DNA of 64,000 nt from Karstenula rhodostoma CBS 690.94 (Eukaryota; Ascomycota; Dothideomycetes; Pleosporales; Didymosphaeriaceae). Positions 32,181 to 42,759 of the stretch are shown one piece after another. The DNA is taken from the NCBI GenBank assembly GCA_010093485.1, contig MU001501.1, positions 1,753,052 to 1,817,051 of the forward strand, given 5' to 3'. The first letter of the stretch is position 1. Each line of letters starts with the position of its first letter. A program made the position numbers and the translations under genes. The notes beneath the pieces were generated by a model. The model made no database searches, was not told the DNA's origin, and saw only the letters and a program-made list of their open reading frames with translations.

Positions 32181-34010
32181 TCACATACTCAAATGCTGCG
32201 CCACGCCCCAGGCACCGATGCAGACAAAAGTTGCGCGAGCAGCCATTCCAAGCCACGTTTGCTGCCCAGCAAACCCCTCCATGGCCTCGCCCGGCTCCTC
32301 AATCACGACCTCGCCCAGCTCCTCGATAATGGCCTCATCTGGCTCCCCAATCATGGCCTCGCCCGGCTCCTCGATAATGGCCTCATCTAGCTCCCCAATC
32401 ATGGCCCCATCCAGCTCCTCAATCACGACCTCGCCCAGCTCCTCGATAATGGCCTCATCTGGCTCCCCAATCATGGCCTCGCCCGGCTCCTCGATAATGG
32501 CCTCATCTAGCTCCCCAATCATGGCCCCATCCAGCTCCTCAATCACGACCTCGCCCAGCTCCTCGATAATGGCCTCATCTGGCTCCCCAATCATGGCCTC
32601 GCCCGGCTCCTCGATAATGGCCTCATCTAGCTCCCCAACCATGGCCTCGCCCGACTCCTCAATCACAACCTCGCCCGGCTCAGCAATCGCGCCTGTTCCA
32701 GGCACGTACATTTCCTCCAGCATTTCCTGGATCATCTCTTCACCTGATGCCTCGGTTGCCTCTTTAACTAGTACTGCGCGTGTGCCTTCGGCTGACTTCT
32801 TGACTGCGTCCATGACTGTAGGGTCAAGGACTAGCGCAGGGGTCGGGTTCGATGCCAGAACTGCGTCCATGACCGACGCTGGTGCAGGGACAGGGGTTGG
32901 CACCAGGGTTGGTGTCGATACCACGACTGATGCCGATGCGGCGGTTGAAGGTTCTGCCACAACCGATGCTGGTACGGTGATCGAAGGTTCCGCCGCAACT
33001 GATGCTGGTTCCTCGGCATTGTCCTTCACATGGCCTTCGCCGCCCTCGGCTTCGTCTGGTCCTTGTTCTTGGTCTCCGTCTCCGTCACTATCCGCCTCGA
33101 GGACATAGCTCACGTTCTCTGTTCGCTCTCGCAGGGAGCGTCTCGTCGGGTTGTCTCCTCCGGTAGCGGTGGGTGGCCAATGCGAGATGACGCGGACGGG
33201 GCTCCTGCCCTCGGAGGGTTGGTATTCACTGGCGCTGTCTTGGTCGCTTGAAGATTTGGTCGTATCCGCGGCGTGTGCATCCGTCACGGCTTCATCGTCA
33301 GCAGCCTTTTCGACGGCAGCGACTGGTTGCAGCTGGCTCTGGACATGTAGGCGCTTCGTAGGTGGTTCCCCGATGGGTTCTCCGTCCTTTGTGATTCGTT
33401 CGAGCTTGCGCTTCAAATCAATAGTGACAAAGGCTGCCTGCTCGCTGGAAGGAGTCCCTCGGACTTTGCGGGCGTTCGCGCGGGTGTTGGTCGCCTCGAG
33501 CCAATCGTCAACGTGCTGGGCAAGTGTGCTCCCGGCTTCGATGCTTTGTGTACGGGGACAGATGCGAAAGTGGTAAGGCTCAAACGCCATAGTCGTGTCT
33601 CCCGTCACGAGCATCGAGTCGCCGGGTGCCAGATCGATTGTGTGCGAAGCGGATATGATGGGAGCGGCAAGGATGGATATAGACCTCTGCTTGCTGTTGT
33701 TGGTGAGCACCAGCAGCTTCGTGGACACATCAAGCGCGAGTGAAAAGTGCTGTTCCCGATCCTTGGACATGTGTAGATGGAAGAGCGACGAGCGGGTGCT
33801 GCCAAACGTCATGCAGGCGCGTCCCCGAAGCTGAATAAGGTCAAAGACGATGACACGTCGACAGCCCACCACGATAGTTTGCTCAGCAGAATCCTTGAGC
33901 GGTTCCGGAAGCAACGAGAGGGACGTCGTCCAGCGCCGGTTACCTCGCCACTCCAGCGTGTCGAGGGCTTGGCTCGAAAGTGGAACGAGCATTGCGAAGA
34001 CTGAACTCAT
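32181..34010 (-). CDS. Tail-anchored protein with FHA-like N-terminus and 10-residue repeats
   Basis: 609 aa from the ATG at 34010 (MSSVFAMLVPLSS); the frame is open further upstream but lacks an ATG. Residues about 50-150 have FHA-like spacing (RACMTFGSTRSS, later LAPGDSML, YHFRICP), though the usual invariant residues are only partly present. Then comes a long acidic, Pro/Ala-rich disordered part with a basic patch (DNPTRRSLRERTE). About 15 repeats of ten residues follow, of type [IM]-[IG]-E-[EP]-[LPD]-[GD]-E-[AV]-[MIV]-I, encoded by a 120-bp tandem repeat. The last 25 residues hold one membrane segment (MAARATFVCIGAWGVAQHL), so it is probably tail-anchored with the bulk facing the cytosol. 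Unknown function. Confidence 0.65.
   Translation of the reverse strand: MSSVFAMLVPLSSQALDTLEWRGNRRWTTSLSLLPEPLKDSAEQTIVVGCRRVIVFDLIQLRGRACMTFGSTRSSLFHLHMSKDREQHFSLALDVSTKLLVLTNNSKQRSISILAAPIISASHTIDLAPGDSMLVTGDTTMAFEPYHFRICPRTQSIEAGSTLAQHVDDWLEATNTRANARKVRGTPSSEQAAFVTIDLKRKLERITKDGEPIGEPPTKRLHVQSQLQPVAAVEKAADDEAVTDAHAADTTKSSSDQDSASEYQPSEGRSPVRVISHWPPTATGGDNPTRRSLRERTENVSYVLEADSDGDGDQEQGPDEAEGGEGHVKDNAEEPASVAAEPSITVPASVVAEPSTAASASVVVSTPTLVPTPVPAPASVMDAVLASNPTPALVLDPTVMDAVKKSAEGTRAVLVKEATEASGEEMIQEMLEEMYVPGTGAIAEPGEVVIEESGEAMVGELDEAIIEEPGEAMIGEPDEAIIEELGEVVIEELDGAMIGELDEAIIEEPGEAMIGEPDEAIIEELGEVVIEELDGAMIGELDEAIIEEPGEAMIGEPDEAIIEELGEVVIEEPGEAMEGFAGQQTWLGMAARATFVCIGAWGVAQHLSM
32298..32657. repeat. 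Three in-frame copies of a 120-bp coding repeat
   Basis: Units start near 32298, 32418 and 32538. The first two are identical to the eye, and the third diverges at its end. Each 120-bp unit consists of four 30-bp sub-repeats, so unit number can change by whole-codon steps without breaking the frame of the tail-anchored protein. Confidence 0.9.
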
Positions 34011-34615
34011 AGCTACAGATTGCAGCTTAGAGTCGAAGACAAAGGGGATAGATAGGTGAACAGGGGAAGAATTGACTTTTGGATCACTAATGTCCACGAG
34101 ATTGGGGACGGAAGCGGGTGATGTGTAGTGGAAGCAACAGCCGACCTCTCTGCAGATTAATATACAGCAGCGGAGCGGTTCAGGTCTCAGACAGGGTAGA
34201 CAGCGATGGAACAGTTCGACTCACACCAAGGCAGTTTAAGCCAATCACCGACGTAGAAACCATTCAAGCTCCCAGACAGCGCACAGCAGGTAACAAACCC
34301 CGGAGGGGCATGGCAAAGACCAAGTGGTGGTGCTGGTGTCTCGCCTTCACTGATGTAGCTTAGAAGTCTAGTGGTGCTGACTGCTCTTGAATTCTTGACA
34401 GCAGGAAGAGAGTCAAGTGGTGAATAAGCACAGTTGTTCATTACAAGTGACTATCGTACAGGCACCTCAGATTGGTTTGCCGTTCGGACCCCCCTCCGAC
34501 ATAAAACATGAATCCCAGCCATCAGCGTGCCAAGTGTTCAGCTCAAAACAATGCCTGGATCGTCCCCTCCCCTTCCAACTTGCAAACCCCATCACGCCCC
34601 GTACAGGCCCTCCGC
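34011..34615. other. Intergenic region upstream of the tail-anchored protein
   Basis: Presumed promoter for the minus-strand gene to the left and 3' end of the next minus-strand gene. No gene is seen. Confidence 0.5.
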
Positions 34616-35410
34616 CTAGCAACTGAAACAGAGGAATAGCCGATCCGTCATGGCGAAGAGTGCTCGGCCGGCGCCTCCTCGGAGTGCGCTGATCCGGGTG
34701 CGCAGATGTACCAACGCGGCCACGTTCACGCGCGTGAGCGGTCGAGGTAGAGTGTCGGACATGTGTTGGTACAGGACCTCCATATCACGCACGAGTGCCC
34801 TTCTCGCAAGCGTGCCGTCGACGTCCATCCAGCCAAGGCCTGTGACACCATTCAGCGCGCCAAGGTCACACCGGTTCAGAGGCTTCGTATAGTGTCGTTG
34901 CTCCATGGCATGTTCGTAGCGAGAGTGGCATGCCTGCCAAGATTCTTGTGGGTGCAACCGCGGGACCTCGGTGATGAACGTCTGAGATGCCCCTGACCAT
35001 CGGTCGAGGATGCGGTTGAGGGAGCGGGTGGCGAGCTCCGTTGCCGGCATGCTGGGATAGCGTGCTGCTGAGAACTGAGGAGGGCGCGTGACGATGATGG
35101 TGGTGACGCCGCGTCCGCCGGTATGCTCGTACGCGAAGTTTCCGATCAACCTCCACTTTGCCGTGCCAGGCCACTCGAAGGGTTCGTCCGTCTCGTAACG
35201 GTACGTCTTGCCCTTTTGTTCCGGAAGACCAGATCCAACCGCGACCGGCATGATGACGACGTGGCCGAGGTGGACGATGAGTTCGCTTATGTTCGGCTCG
35301 GGTAGGTTGTTGCAGTCATAGGCCAGCAGAACAACTTTGCGTAGCTCTCGCGAGCATCGGGGGATGGCACGGATGCCTGCAGAGGCTACCAGCTCGAGAT
35401 CGGGATTCAT
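34616..35410 (-). CDS. Uncharacterised protein, weakly like the C-terminal third of B3
   Basis: 264 aa from the ATG at 35410 (MNPDLELVASAGIRAIP). The frame is open to 35518 without ATG, and a further exon at 35438-35786 is conceivable, so the 5' end is uncertain. A central block reads GGRGVTTIIVT followed, about 30 residues later, by NRILDRWSGAS. B3 has GGCNITDYVIT and then LWTLLDRFAGTS at similar spacing. It may be a shortened or strongly diverged relative of the B family. No membrane segment or known motif. It lies between the tail-anchored protein and kinesin-like K1, all on the minus strand. Confidence 0.5.
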   Translation of the reverse strand: MNPDLELVASAGIRAIPRCSRELRKVVLLAYDCNNLPEPNISELIVHLGHVVIMPVAVGSGLPEQKGKTYRYETDEPFEWPGTAKWRLIGNFAYEHTGGRGVTTIIVTRPPQFSAARYPSMPATELATRSLNRILDRWSGASQTFITEVPRLHPQESWQACHSRYEHAMEQRHYTKPLNRCDLGALNGVTGLGWMDVDGTLARRALVRDMEVLYQHMSDTLPRPLTRVNVAALVHLRTRISALRGGAGRALFAMTDRLFLCFSC

Positions 35411-35884
35411 GGCGAGGTTGAGGTGCGCGCGTGGGAGGAGCGGGCTGAGGCCCTTGGTTCCAGGCGGTCGAGGAGGGTTTATGTAGCGTGGGCGTGGAAT
35501 ACGGTCCAGAACGGGCACCGCCAGCCCAGAAGACTCTCAAGCCACAGCCCGGGCGAGGTGAGTGAGACATTGGATGTGACCCAGGGCGCAGAGCACAGTT
35601 TGCTCCATGTCGACAAACGACGATGGCGCGCAGCACTTGCTCGCAGGCAGCTTTGCTATCCAACAGAATCGTGGGCTTGAGACAGGGTTCGTCGGCCCCG
35701 GGCGCCGACGGACGAGGCGGACACTCGGGATCAGGATGCTGGTGCTCTTGCAAAAGTAAATGCGAGTTCGCTCTGCTTTTGAGCACTGTGCTACGGCAGG
35801 GTCTGCGAGGTTCGCCGGGAGTCTGTACGATGGATGCCTGCCTTTGTCGTCGACGTTCCCATGTACCCGACTTGTTTTCCTGAC
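35411..35884. other. Gap upstream of the 264-aa gene
   Basis: Contains a Pro-rich minus-strand open frame (35438-35786) that could be an additional 5' exon of the 264-aa gene. I could not find a convincing donor/acceptor pair. Confidence 0.4.
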
Positions 35885-38106
35885 CTATTGACGTCTTCCA
35901 GTGACGTCGTTTGCGGAAAGCCCTTGCAACGGTCTAGAGGTCGTGCCTCTGGCATACGAAGGTATCTTGCTGGGAGGCAGAGCGGCAGGGGGCTTGGAAC
36001 TAGGCTTCGTTGCATTGGTTGCACTTTCGCGAAGGGTCGACGGTGATCTTTGGAGGAGAATGGCAGGATGGCTTGACCGGGCAGCGAGAGGTGGCGCTGC
36101 ACAGTCGGAAACTTGGCGAGAGCATTCTCCCCTCGACGGTACCTGTTCACTTCCCGGCGGGGACTCGGCTCGATGCTGGACCTGCTCGCCGCCAGTCGGT
36201 AGATACACGAGTTCTCCTTTTTTCCCCGTGGCAAACTCACAAACGTTTTGTGCCGAAGACCACGGGTGGTGTAGGTTGACGTGGCTGATGAGAGCTGTCT
36301 TGGGGAGCGTTAGGCTCTTTTCCTGCGTCCAGCTACTCATCGGCAGCAAGACCTTTTCGATGACACGCGTCAACTTTGCACGGTCAGCAGCAGACTTTTG
36401 AGGTTGGCGCGTGGATAATTACCGCATGATCCTTGACGGGTACCAGGATTTGGGGATCGCTACATTGGCTGACATAGGTCCGCAGAGCCGTCCGTCCTGC
36501 ATTGATCATGTCGGAGCCTTCTTCAGCCACTTCTCCCCCGCAAACGTCCACCATGTGGAGCCGGCCCGCGCCGCTGCCGTACATGACGACGCTGACATGC
36601 GATCTGGAGGACGTGTCGTTTTGGGACGTTGCCGCTTTCTTGCGAGCACCGTCAATGTGCCGAAGTACGGCTTCCAGGCCTTGCGCGTCCCCAATCTCGT
36701 ATCTTCCGCAGGGTATCTCCCTCGGACGGCCCTGAAGCAGTTTGACTTTGAATTTAGCGAGGTGCTCGGGTGCCATGGTGGGAACATCCTCCAGCCTATC
36801 GGTGACCTGGCACACTTCAATGTACAGCACCCCGAATTCTTGCAACAGCGCGAGTCCAGCATACTGGGCGATCGTACGTTGACCGTCTCGGCTCCACAGC
36901 AGGGTGCTCGTCTTGCCCGATCCGCTGTATCCGTCCAAGAAGATCAAGCTCTTCCACCCTCTTAGGACGTGCGCCACGAAACCCTTCATTGCCAGGTTGA
37001 TGTCTTCGTTGTCGCATTGCTCGCCGAAAACGTGGTCGAATATCCCATAGGTGAAGCTGTCGCGGGTTCCGTATGCTTCTGCTATGAAGACCATGCCACG
37101 GCTCGCTTTTAGGTAGTGCCGGGTGCGCGAAGCAGCGTCGCTCGGGGAAATCACACGGAGGAAACGTCGTGGGCGATAGTCTAATTTGCTTTTCGCATGG
37201 CGGGTCCACATTGTGGAGAGGGTGCTCGTGAGGCTTGCGCGGCGCTCTAGCAGTTTCGAAACCTGCAGAGCTTGGTGCGCAACCACCTGGCCGTCTGCTG
37301 TTCTCTGTCCTTCCAAATGATGGACCTGCCTGCTCTTCGCCTCGACATCGAGAGCCAACAATCTAGCAGTCTCGCCGCCTGCTTCGCATTCATGTTCCAG
37401 AGAGCTTACCCTGTCGCGGAGAGCCGCAAGCTGGAGCTGATGTTCGACCCTGATCGTCTCGATCTCGGTGCGCTTCATCTCAAGTTCACGCTCCAGCGAG
37501 CGTATCCTGTCGGCGTTGTCTTGGAGCTGCGTTGCAGTGGAATCGTTGGCAAGGCCGGCGATGCCATCTCGTCTCTCCGCGACCTGCTGAGCAGGCTCTC
37601 TCGCGTGTTGCAGCGTTTCGAGGTGCACCGGGCGAGTTGCCTCCGAGGTGAGCTCGCTGCCCGGGGCGTTTCCAAGCGCTGGCATTTGCTATTCGGATGC
37701 ATCGTTTAGCCGAATCCGCACAAACGCCATCGTCGAGGTTCTTACCTTTTGCGGTGTTGCTGTGGAAGGCACGTCCTGGGGCAACTCTGTCGAACGAGCC
37801 CGCGGGGGTCTCCAAAGGCGGAGAATCGACCGGCGTACAGCTAGACTGCAGGGACACCTGTCAAGATCAGCGGGAGGTGGATCCAAGCGGTCGGCGTGCT
37901 GCCTACCAGTGTGCGACAGCCATCGCTAGGAAAGTGAAGGCTGCGGAGAAGATTGTGTAGCGCGTACGCACAGAACGCACGATGCCAACCACTCGATCCG
38001 TCTGGAATTGTCGCTCCGACCAGTCTATGCTGGAGTCGTCGGGGATGAGCTGTCCGAGGTAGAAGGCCAGGGCGCCGGCGACAGCCGCGTCCAGGAGGCG
38101 CCACAT
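35885..38106 (-). CDS. K1: kinesin-like motor protein with N-terminal membrane anchor
   Basis: Four exons: 38106-37907, 37845-37746, 37688-36444, 36394-35885; introns 61, 57 and 49 bp; 684 aa. Two hydrophobic segments lie at about residues 7-21 (LDAAVAGALAFYLGQ) and 50-66 (YTIFSAAFTFLAMAVAH). A coiled coil follows (about 155-250). The motor-like domain then shows the kinesin order: FTYGIFDHVFGEQ, P-loop GYSGSGKT at 353-360, switch I NDTSSRSH at 457-464 (full consensus NxxSSRSH), switch II MVDVCGGE near 480 (consensus DLAGSE, degenerate), an AKLTRVIEKVLL helix (compare 'SKLTRLLQ'), and ALISHVNLH. A Pro/Ser/Lys-rich tail ends the protein. Kinesins hydrolyse ATP on microtubules; whether this one moves is unknown. 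It may tether a membrane to microtubules. Intron 3 uses a CAAAAG acceptor, supported by motif continuity. The 12-nt alternative acceptor at 37857 is also in frame. Confidence 0.8.
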
Positions 38107-38384
38107 GGCCGTCGACGGGGCAAACTTTGCAGAATTATCGCTGCGAAGAGAAGCCGGTGCTGCGTTGCACAGTCCGAGGCAGGGCTATCACCCGGTCGAT
38201 GGATCAAGGGCGACGGAGACGGACGCGAGGGTGGAGGTGGCGGCGATGTCGCGGGCGGAAAGCCTGTGCGAACTTTGCACAGTGCTTCGCAGAACCGCGA
38301 CGGCGCTACAGCCATGTCTCAGACAACCCCTCGCCATAGCAGCGACGTCCTGGCCTCTCCAATCTGCCGCTGTCTTCGCTCATC

Positions 38385-39269
38385 ATGTCCGCGCAGACCG
38401 CGTGCTTCGATGCGCCGCCCAACGCTCCTCCTCGCCCACGGCCGCGCGCAACCGCCGCCCAGTCTCTTCGCCGTCGCGTGCCTACGAAAAACGTGGAACT
38501 GATCAGCGTGAGGTTCGCGGCCTTGATCCGCGCCCTCGTCCTCCTTGCGATCCTCGTCGGATTGCTGCCGCACACCGCGTCCGCGTTGGCCGTCCCAGGT
38601 GCCCACGAGATGTTCGAGATACGAGATGTACTCGCGCAGGCCGCACAGAGAGAGCACACAAGAGGTCTCGTCGAAAACACTGCGCACTTCTCCACAGCAT
38701 CGCAGTGCGCGCAAAATGTTCCCGAGCGCGAGCTGGACTTCGCTCTCGCCTTCGGGGCGCTCCGGCCGACGTTGATGCGATTGCAGCAGCTACCGCAAGC
38801 GTGTGGCGTCCTGGACGCCGCTGCACATCACCTGGAGCGCGCAATGTCGCAGCGGGATAGCTTTCTCGGCCAAGTTCGAGGGCTGGCTTCAAACATGACC
38901 GTCGCAGCGGCTCTATTGGACAGTCAGCTGGAAAGCGTAGGCAAACGGATCGTTAAGAGCAGGAACACGGGGGTGCTGCAAATGGATTCGCGACCGCGCG
39001 GTCTAGAAGAGATCGCGAAGCTCACCCGACGCAAGGAAGCGTTGGAAGGATACAGAGTGGCGTTGACCGTGTGCTTGGCCGTGGTGGAGGAGTATCATCG
39101 GACGTGGAAGCCCTTCCTGGAAGCCTTGGAAGCACTGTCTGATCAGATGGAGACATGGAGAAGGGGTGGGGATGAATGCGATGCAGGTGACGATTTCAAC
39201 GTCATGTACCGGGCCCTGTTCCAGGCGGACGTGGTCCTTGGCGGTCTGTCACTGCTGGGCGGAGGATAG
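38385..39269 (+). CDS. Single-pass membrane protein with long helical domain (TM-coil family)
   Basis: Single exon, 294 aa, divergent from K1 with 278 bp between starts. A basic, Pro-rich N-terminus (about 1-42) is followed by one membrane segment (FAALIRALVLLAILVGLLP, about 44-62) and a mostly helical 220-residue domain. This domain has LRPTLMRLQQLPQACGVLD, a Cys in the middle, RTWKPFLEALEAL and a late Cys (DECDAGDD). The same order (LPS/LRPT, Cys, helices, W-[KE]-x-[LF], Cys) recurs in the genes at 43264, 51442 and, more loosely, 41635. The N-in orientation is suggested by the positive-inside rule. Function unknown. Confidence 0.7.
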   Translation: MSAQTACFDAPPNAPPRPRPRATAAQSLRRRVPTKNVELISVRFAALIRALVLLAILVGLLPHTASALAVPGAHEMFEIRDVLAQAAQREHTRGLVENTAHFSTASQCAQNVPERELDFALAFGALRPTLMRLQQLPQACGVLDAAAHHLERAMSQRDSFLGQVRGLASNMTVAAALLDSQLESVGKRIVKSRNTGVLQMDSRPRGLEEIAKLTRRKEALEGYRVALTVCLAVVEEYHRTWKPFLEALEALSDQMETWRRGGDECDAGDDFNVMYRALFQADVVLGGLSLLGGG

Positions 39270-39525
39270 GTGGCACGGCATGGCGCACGCCGTATGCATA
39301 TTTTGTTAGGCGCCCCTTTTGCTAGGCTCCGAGTACGTGGCTGCGGCAACGGCCGTAGCTGTTCACTAGTGTCAATTGCGTTGCTGGCATGCGTTCGGAC
39401 ATGGGACCTAATGAAGATTCATCGACTCTTATTCAATCTTGTTCCGCGCGGACGACTCCGCTGACTATCACCATGCCTTGAGACGGAACAAACACCGACC
39501 CCAGACCCGACTACATTGTCATCCG

Positions 39526-41141
39526 TTACGTGTTTGATAACCTGCGTGCGTGCTCCAGCGTGCGTTGGTTGTCACCGTCTGAATGGTTGACATTGACGTG
39601 AGCGAGCAATATCTTGCAGGTGCAGTTGTGCGCGCGAACGACATCGGTAATCTGGTTTCCGCTGTGCACCTGGTCATCCTTTCGCTCCCGGCCTTGCAGG
39701 TACGCGTTGATTGCTCTGCGGCTGGGGTCGTCCGCATTCACCGAGGGCCTGTCAGATCCGCACACGTCCACCATCACGAGCGCACCGTCCGCCGCGTGCC
39801 CCCCACGGTCGGCATCGTCTGCCACTTCGAACCTGGCAATGACCATGTGGACATGGCCATCGGCGAACTCGTCCTGGCGCTCCGCGCTCGTCGCTGGTCC
39901 GCGTTGCACCCTGTTCACGTGCTGCAACACTGCTGACAATCCCTCGTCGGACGCTACGACGTAGTGTGCCAAGGTCCTCTTCTTTCCCACGCACGTGAAC
40001 GACCAACGACTTGACCCCTGCACGTATTCGACCCCGGAGCTCGACATGTCGTCGGCAGACATGGTAGGCAGCTCACCTTCGGTGCCAGAAGGACTGAACC
40101 GACTGACGTATATGAGAAGCGATTCCGTTCGCGAATCCTTCAACATGTACGCACCGATGTACGACGCGGCATGCGAGAGGGTCGTGGTCTTCCCCGAGCC
40201 AGGCAATCCATCCGCCGTGATGAAGGTGGTGTTGTGCTGGAGTACGTTGTCGGCTGCGGGCTTCAAGAGCAGAGCCAGCCACCCTCGGCTCTCGTCGAGA
40301 GCGAGGTGGCTTCGAGCGTTGAGCATCCGGCCGACCCATTCGTCTGCGTCTTTCAAAGGTACCTTGCCAACGTACCAAGGCTTCCCACGTGCCTGATCCA
40401 AACGCTCCTCGTCCTCGGGGAGCATCCAGCCGCCTACGTCCTTCGCCAGCGCGCTTGCAGTGCCGGTGGATCGGCCGTGGTCGGTCACGCATAGGATGAC
40501 GTGCACGGCACGCGGCCAGCACACGACCTGGAATGCATGTCTTTTGAAGGACGAGTGTTCCTTCAACCCATCCTCGAGCTTCTTGGACGTGTCGGCGTGA
40601 GCCTGCTTCTCTGCTTCGAGGGCGCTGGTCCGGCGGGCAAGGGCTTGAGCGAGTCGTGCGACCTGGTCTTTTTCGTCTGGACGAGGCTCACTGCTTTCGA
40701 CCACGCTCGCGACGGCCGTTGGCTTGGGTGACTGGGCAGGCGCTCCGTCCTTTTCTTCCGGCGTTCGCGATGCATCTTCCGTGGATGCGGCTGGCGGTTG
40801 CGAGCGGGTGAGCCAAGCGGAGCGGATGAATGCTGCCACGAGAGCCCCGTCGTAGCTGGATAAAACGGTGAGCGCAGCCCACGGTATCGATAGTGCGCCT
40901 CTTGGCGGCCTCACCTGCGCGTGTATTGCCACGCCGTCCACAGAATGAGGAAAGGGAAGAGCGAGATCCAGCTCCACTGCCAATTGTTCCATCGGAGCTC
41001 GTCAAGCGCAACGTCCACCGGGACCTCGTCGTTGTATTGCGCCCGGAAATCTCTCGCCGTGCATCGAGGCAGGACAAGAAGAGGAAGGAGAAGTACCGCC
41101 GCGAGCTCAAAGCAAGCTTCCCATCTGGGATAATCCATCAT
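39526..41141 (-). CDS. K2: second kinesin-like protein with N-terminal membrane anchor
   Basis: Two exons, 41141-40915 and 40855-39526 (59-bp intron), 518 aa. Two hydrophobic segments lie in the first 75 residues (ELAAVLLLPLLVLP; SWISLFPFLILWTAW), parallel to K1. A short coiled coil follows (about 135-180). Motor-like features: P-loop GLPGSGKT at 292-299, a weakened switch I region (FADGHVHMVIARF instead of NxxSSRSH), switch II VMVDVCGSD at about 437-444, and a final LLAHVNVNHSDGDNQRTLEHA that matches the last motor helix region of K1 (ISHVNLHH). More decayed than K1 in switch I, so it may bind nucleotide without normal motility. K1 and K2 are clearly related. Confidence 0.75.
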
Positions 41142-41634
41142 CCTCGCGGACTTTGCGCACCTGTTGATCGGTGGAAATCATGCGCAGGCAGCTCGACGTT
41201 CCGATTGCACGCCCGGTCCAAGCACGTTGCTTTTTGGAGGGTCACGTGCAGACGCGCTCGCCCGCTTGGCGTGCTCTACACGTTGAGTTTGAGGAACTGC
41301 CTGGAGAGCACGAAGTTGAGACGCTGGTAGGACGAACTTGACTTGAAGGATCTGGCCACTCTCCACAACGCTGCCTAGAGCAGCCTGGAGGGGAAGGTGT
41401 GTTACAGAGGGGACCAGCGAACATTGCATCACACACGTGCTAACATTTGTAAACCAGAAACATCATGTTAAAGAGCGTACGAGGAAAAGCTATGATGCAG
41501 TGAAACAACGCCTAATGAATGTCTTTGCATGGCAGGGCCAGCTCAACATGCCAAAGCGAGGGTAAAAAGACAAGCGGACCTCCTCGCCAACGATTCACCG
41601 AGTCCGTAACACTGTTTTTCCCGTCGCCCCGATT
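41142..41634. other. Intergenic region upstream of K2
   Basis: K2 promoter region and 3' end of the 374-aa gene. An 84-codon minus-strand open frame (41178-41432) has no supporting features. Confidence 0.5.
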
Positions 41635-42759
41635 TCATGCTACCATGTGTCCGATGTATCCAGCAATGTGCTCTGGAGCGAGGTAGTTCGCGATGAGCTG
41701 CTCCGGGACGTAGTAAACGGGCTCGAGGTATTCGTAAACGGGCTCGAGGTACTCCGGCATGTTGGGAGCTGGCAGACCGAGCTGCTCCAAGGCTACGTAG
41801 AAGGTGCCCAGCGCACCGAATCCAACAAAGGCTGCAGTCGAATACCAAAAAGCGTCCGACCACGGCGTCACCCCAACCTCTGTCGGGGGTGCCGGGGCGT
41901 TGGGTGGAGGCGCGCGGCCCAGCTCTTCGTCTCTCACCTGGCCGAGTTTGTCCAAGACACGTGTTTCCCAACCTGCATTGCACTTGTAGGACTGGAGATC
42001 GTGAGTCTGGAAGTGAAGGCCGAGGGCCCTGAAGTCGGTGAGGTAGGTTTGCCACCGGGAGATGTCTTCTCGCAACGTGACGTCCGCCAACACGGTTGCA
42101 TTCAGCATCATGGCCGCTGGGTAGGCACGCTCGGGATCTTCTTTGTACGCGTTGAGCTTCTGGGTCAGTTCCTCCACCATGGACAGACTGCCACCGTCCC
42201 GTTTCGTGCTGATTTCGGCGCGAGCCTGCTCGGCTAGTGCGAGGACGCGGGCGAGACGCTTCCACGGCAGCAGCTTGGAAGCCAGCCATCGATCCGTGGA
42301 GCAACCGCCCTCGTCGTCTTCCGGGGCATCTTCCAGATTGTTCGTCGACGCGGCGTCCAGCGAAAACAACATGACTTGCAGGGAGATGTCCAGGTCGTCC
42401 AGTGTCTGCGATACAGGAGCCGCGCTTCCGCCAGGCAGTTGCCCTAGTGTCCAAAGCTGCTCGCCGATCTCCTGGTAAGATTGCGCACGCGGTGCCAGAA
42501 CGATCGACGTCGTTCCCTGCCGATCGGAGCTCCACACGAAGAAGATTACCATGGCCAAGACAAGTGTGACGAGCAAGGCGACGAGCCCCAACAAGTTCTT
42601 CCACACCAGCTTCCTGTTTGTATCCAGACGGCGGCCCGGGACCTCGACAATCTCATACGGCTGGAAAAGGCCCAACTTCGTCCAAACAGTCCTCGCCACG
42701 GCACAGAGTAGGTAGAAAGGGGATAAAAGGATTCGTTGAACGTAGCGCCAGAGACCCAT
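41635..42759 (-). CDS. Multi-pass membrane protein of the TM-coil family
   Basis: Single exon, 374 aa. A hydrophobic stretch at about 9-24, a strong membrane segment at about 55-76 (NLLGLVALLVTLVLAMVIFF), a helical region with GGC, EDISRWQTYLTDFRALGL and YKCNAGWE, then a hydrophobic segment near 310-332 (YSTAAFVGFGALGTFYVAL). The tail has a short repeat EYLEPVY-EYLEPVYYVPEQ. The Trp then Cys spacing of the helical part links it loosely to the proteins at 38385, 43264 and 51442. It is encoded downstream of K2 on the same strand. Function unknown. Confidence 0.7.
   Translation of the reverse strand: MGLWRYVQRILLSPFYLLCAVARTVWTKLGLFQPYEIVEVPGRRLDTNRKLVWKNLLGLVALLVTLVLAMVIFFVWSSDRQGTTSIVLAPRAQSYQEIGEQLWTLGQLPGGSAAPVSQTLDDLDISLQVMLFSLDAASTNNLEDAPEDDEGGCSTDRWLASKLLPWKRLARVLALAEQARAEISTKRDGGSLSMVEELTQKLNAYKEDPERAYPAAMMLNATVLADVTLREDISRWQTYLTDFRALGLHFQTHDLQSYKCNAGWETRVLDKLGQVRDEELGRAPPPNAPAPPTEVGVTPWSDAFWYSTAAFVGFGALGTFYVALEQLGLPAPNMPEYLEPVYEYLEPVYYVPEQLIANYLAPEHIAGYIGHMVA

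Noticed and set aside
32218..33108. 296-codon Ser/Pro-rich plus-strand frame over the 120-bp repeat
   Set aside because: Antisense to the tail-anchored protein; the repetitive Ser text is the complement of its Glu/Ala/Gly repeats.
36384..36443. K1 ending at the stop at 36384
   Set aside because: The next exon begins with the kinesin 'KLTR' helix and ISHVNLH block in the right order. A 49-bp intron restores the frame.
41178..41432. 84-codon minus-strand frame upstream of the 374-aa gene
   Set aside because: No membrane segment, motif or splice link to neighbours; probably chance in GC-rich DNA.
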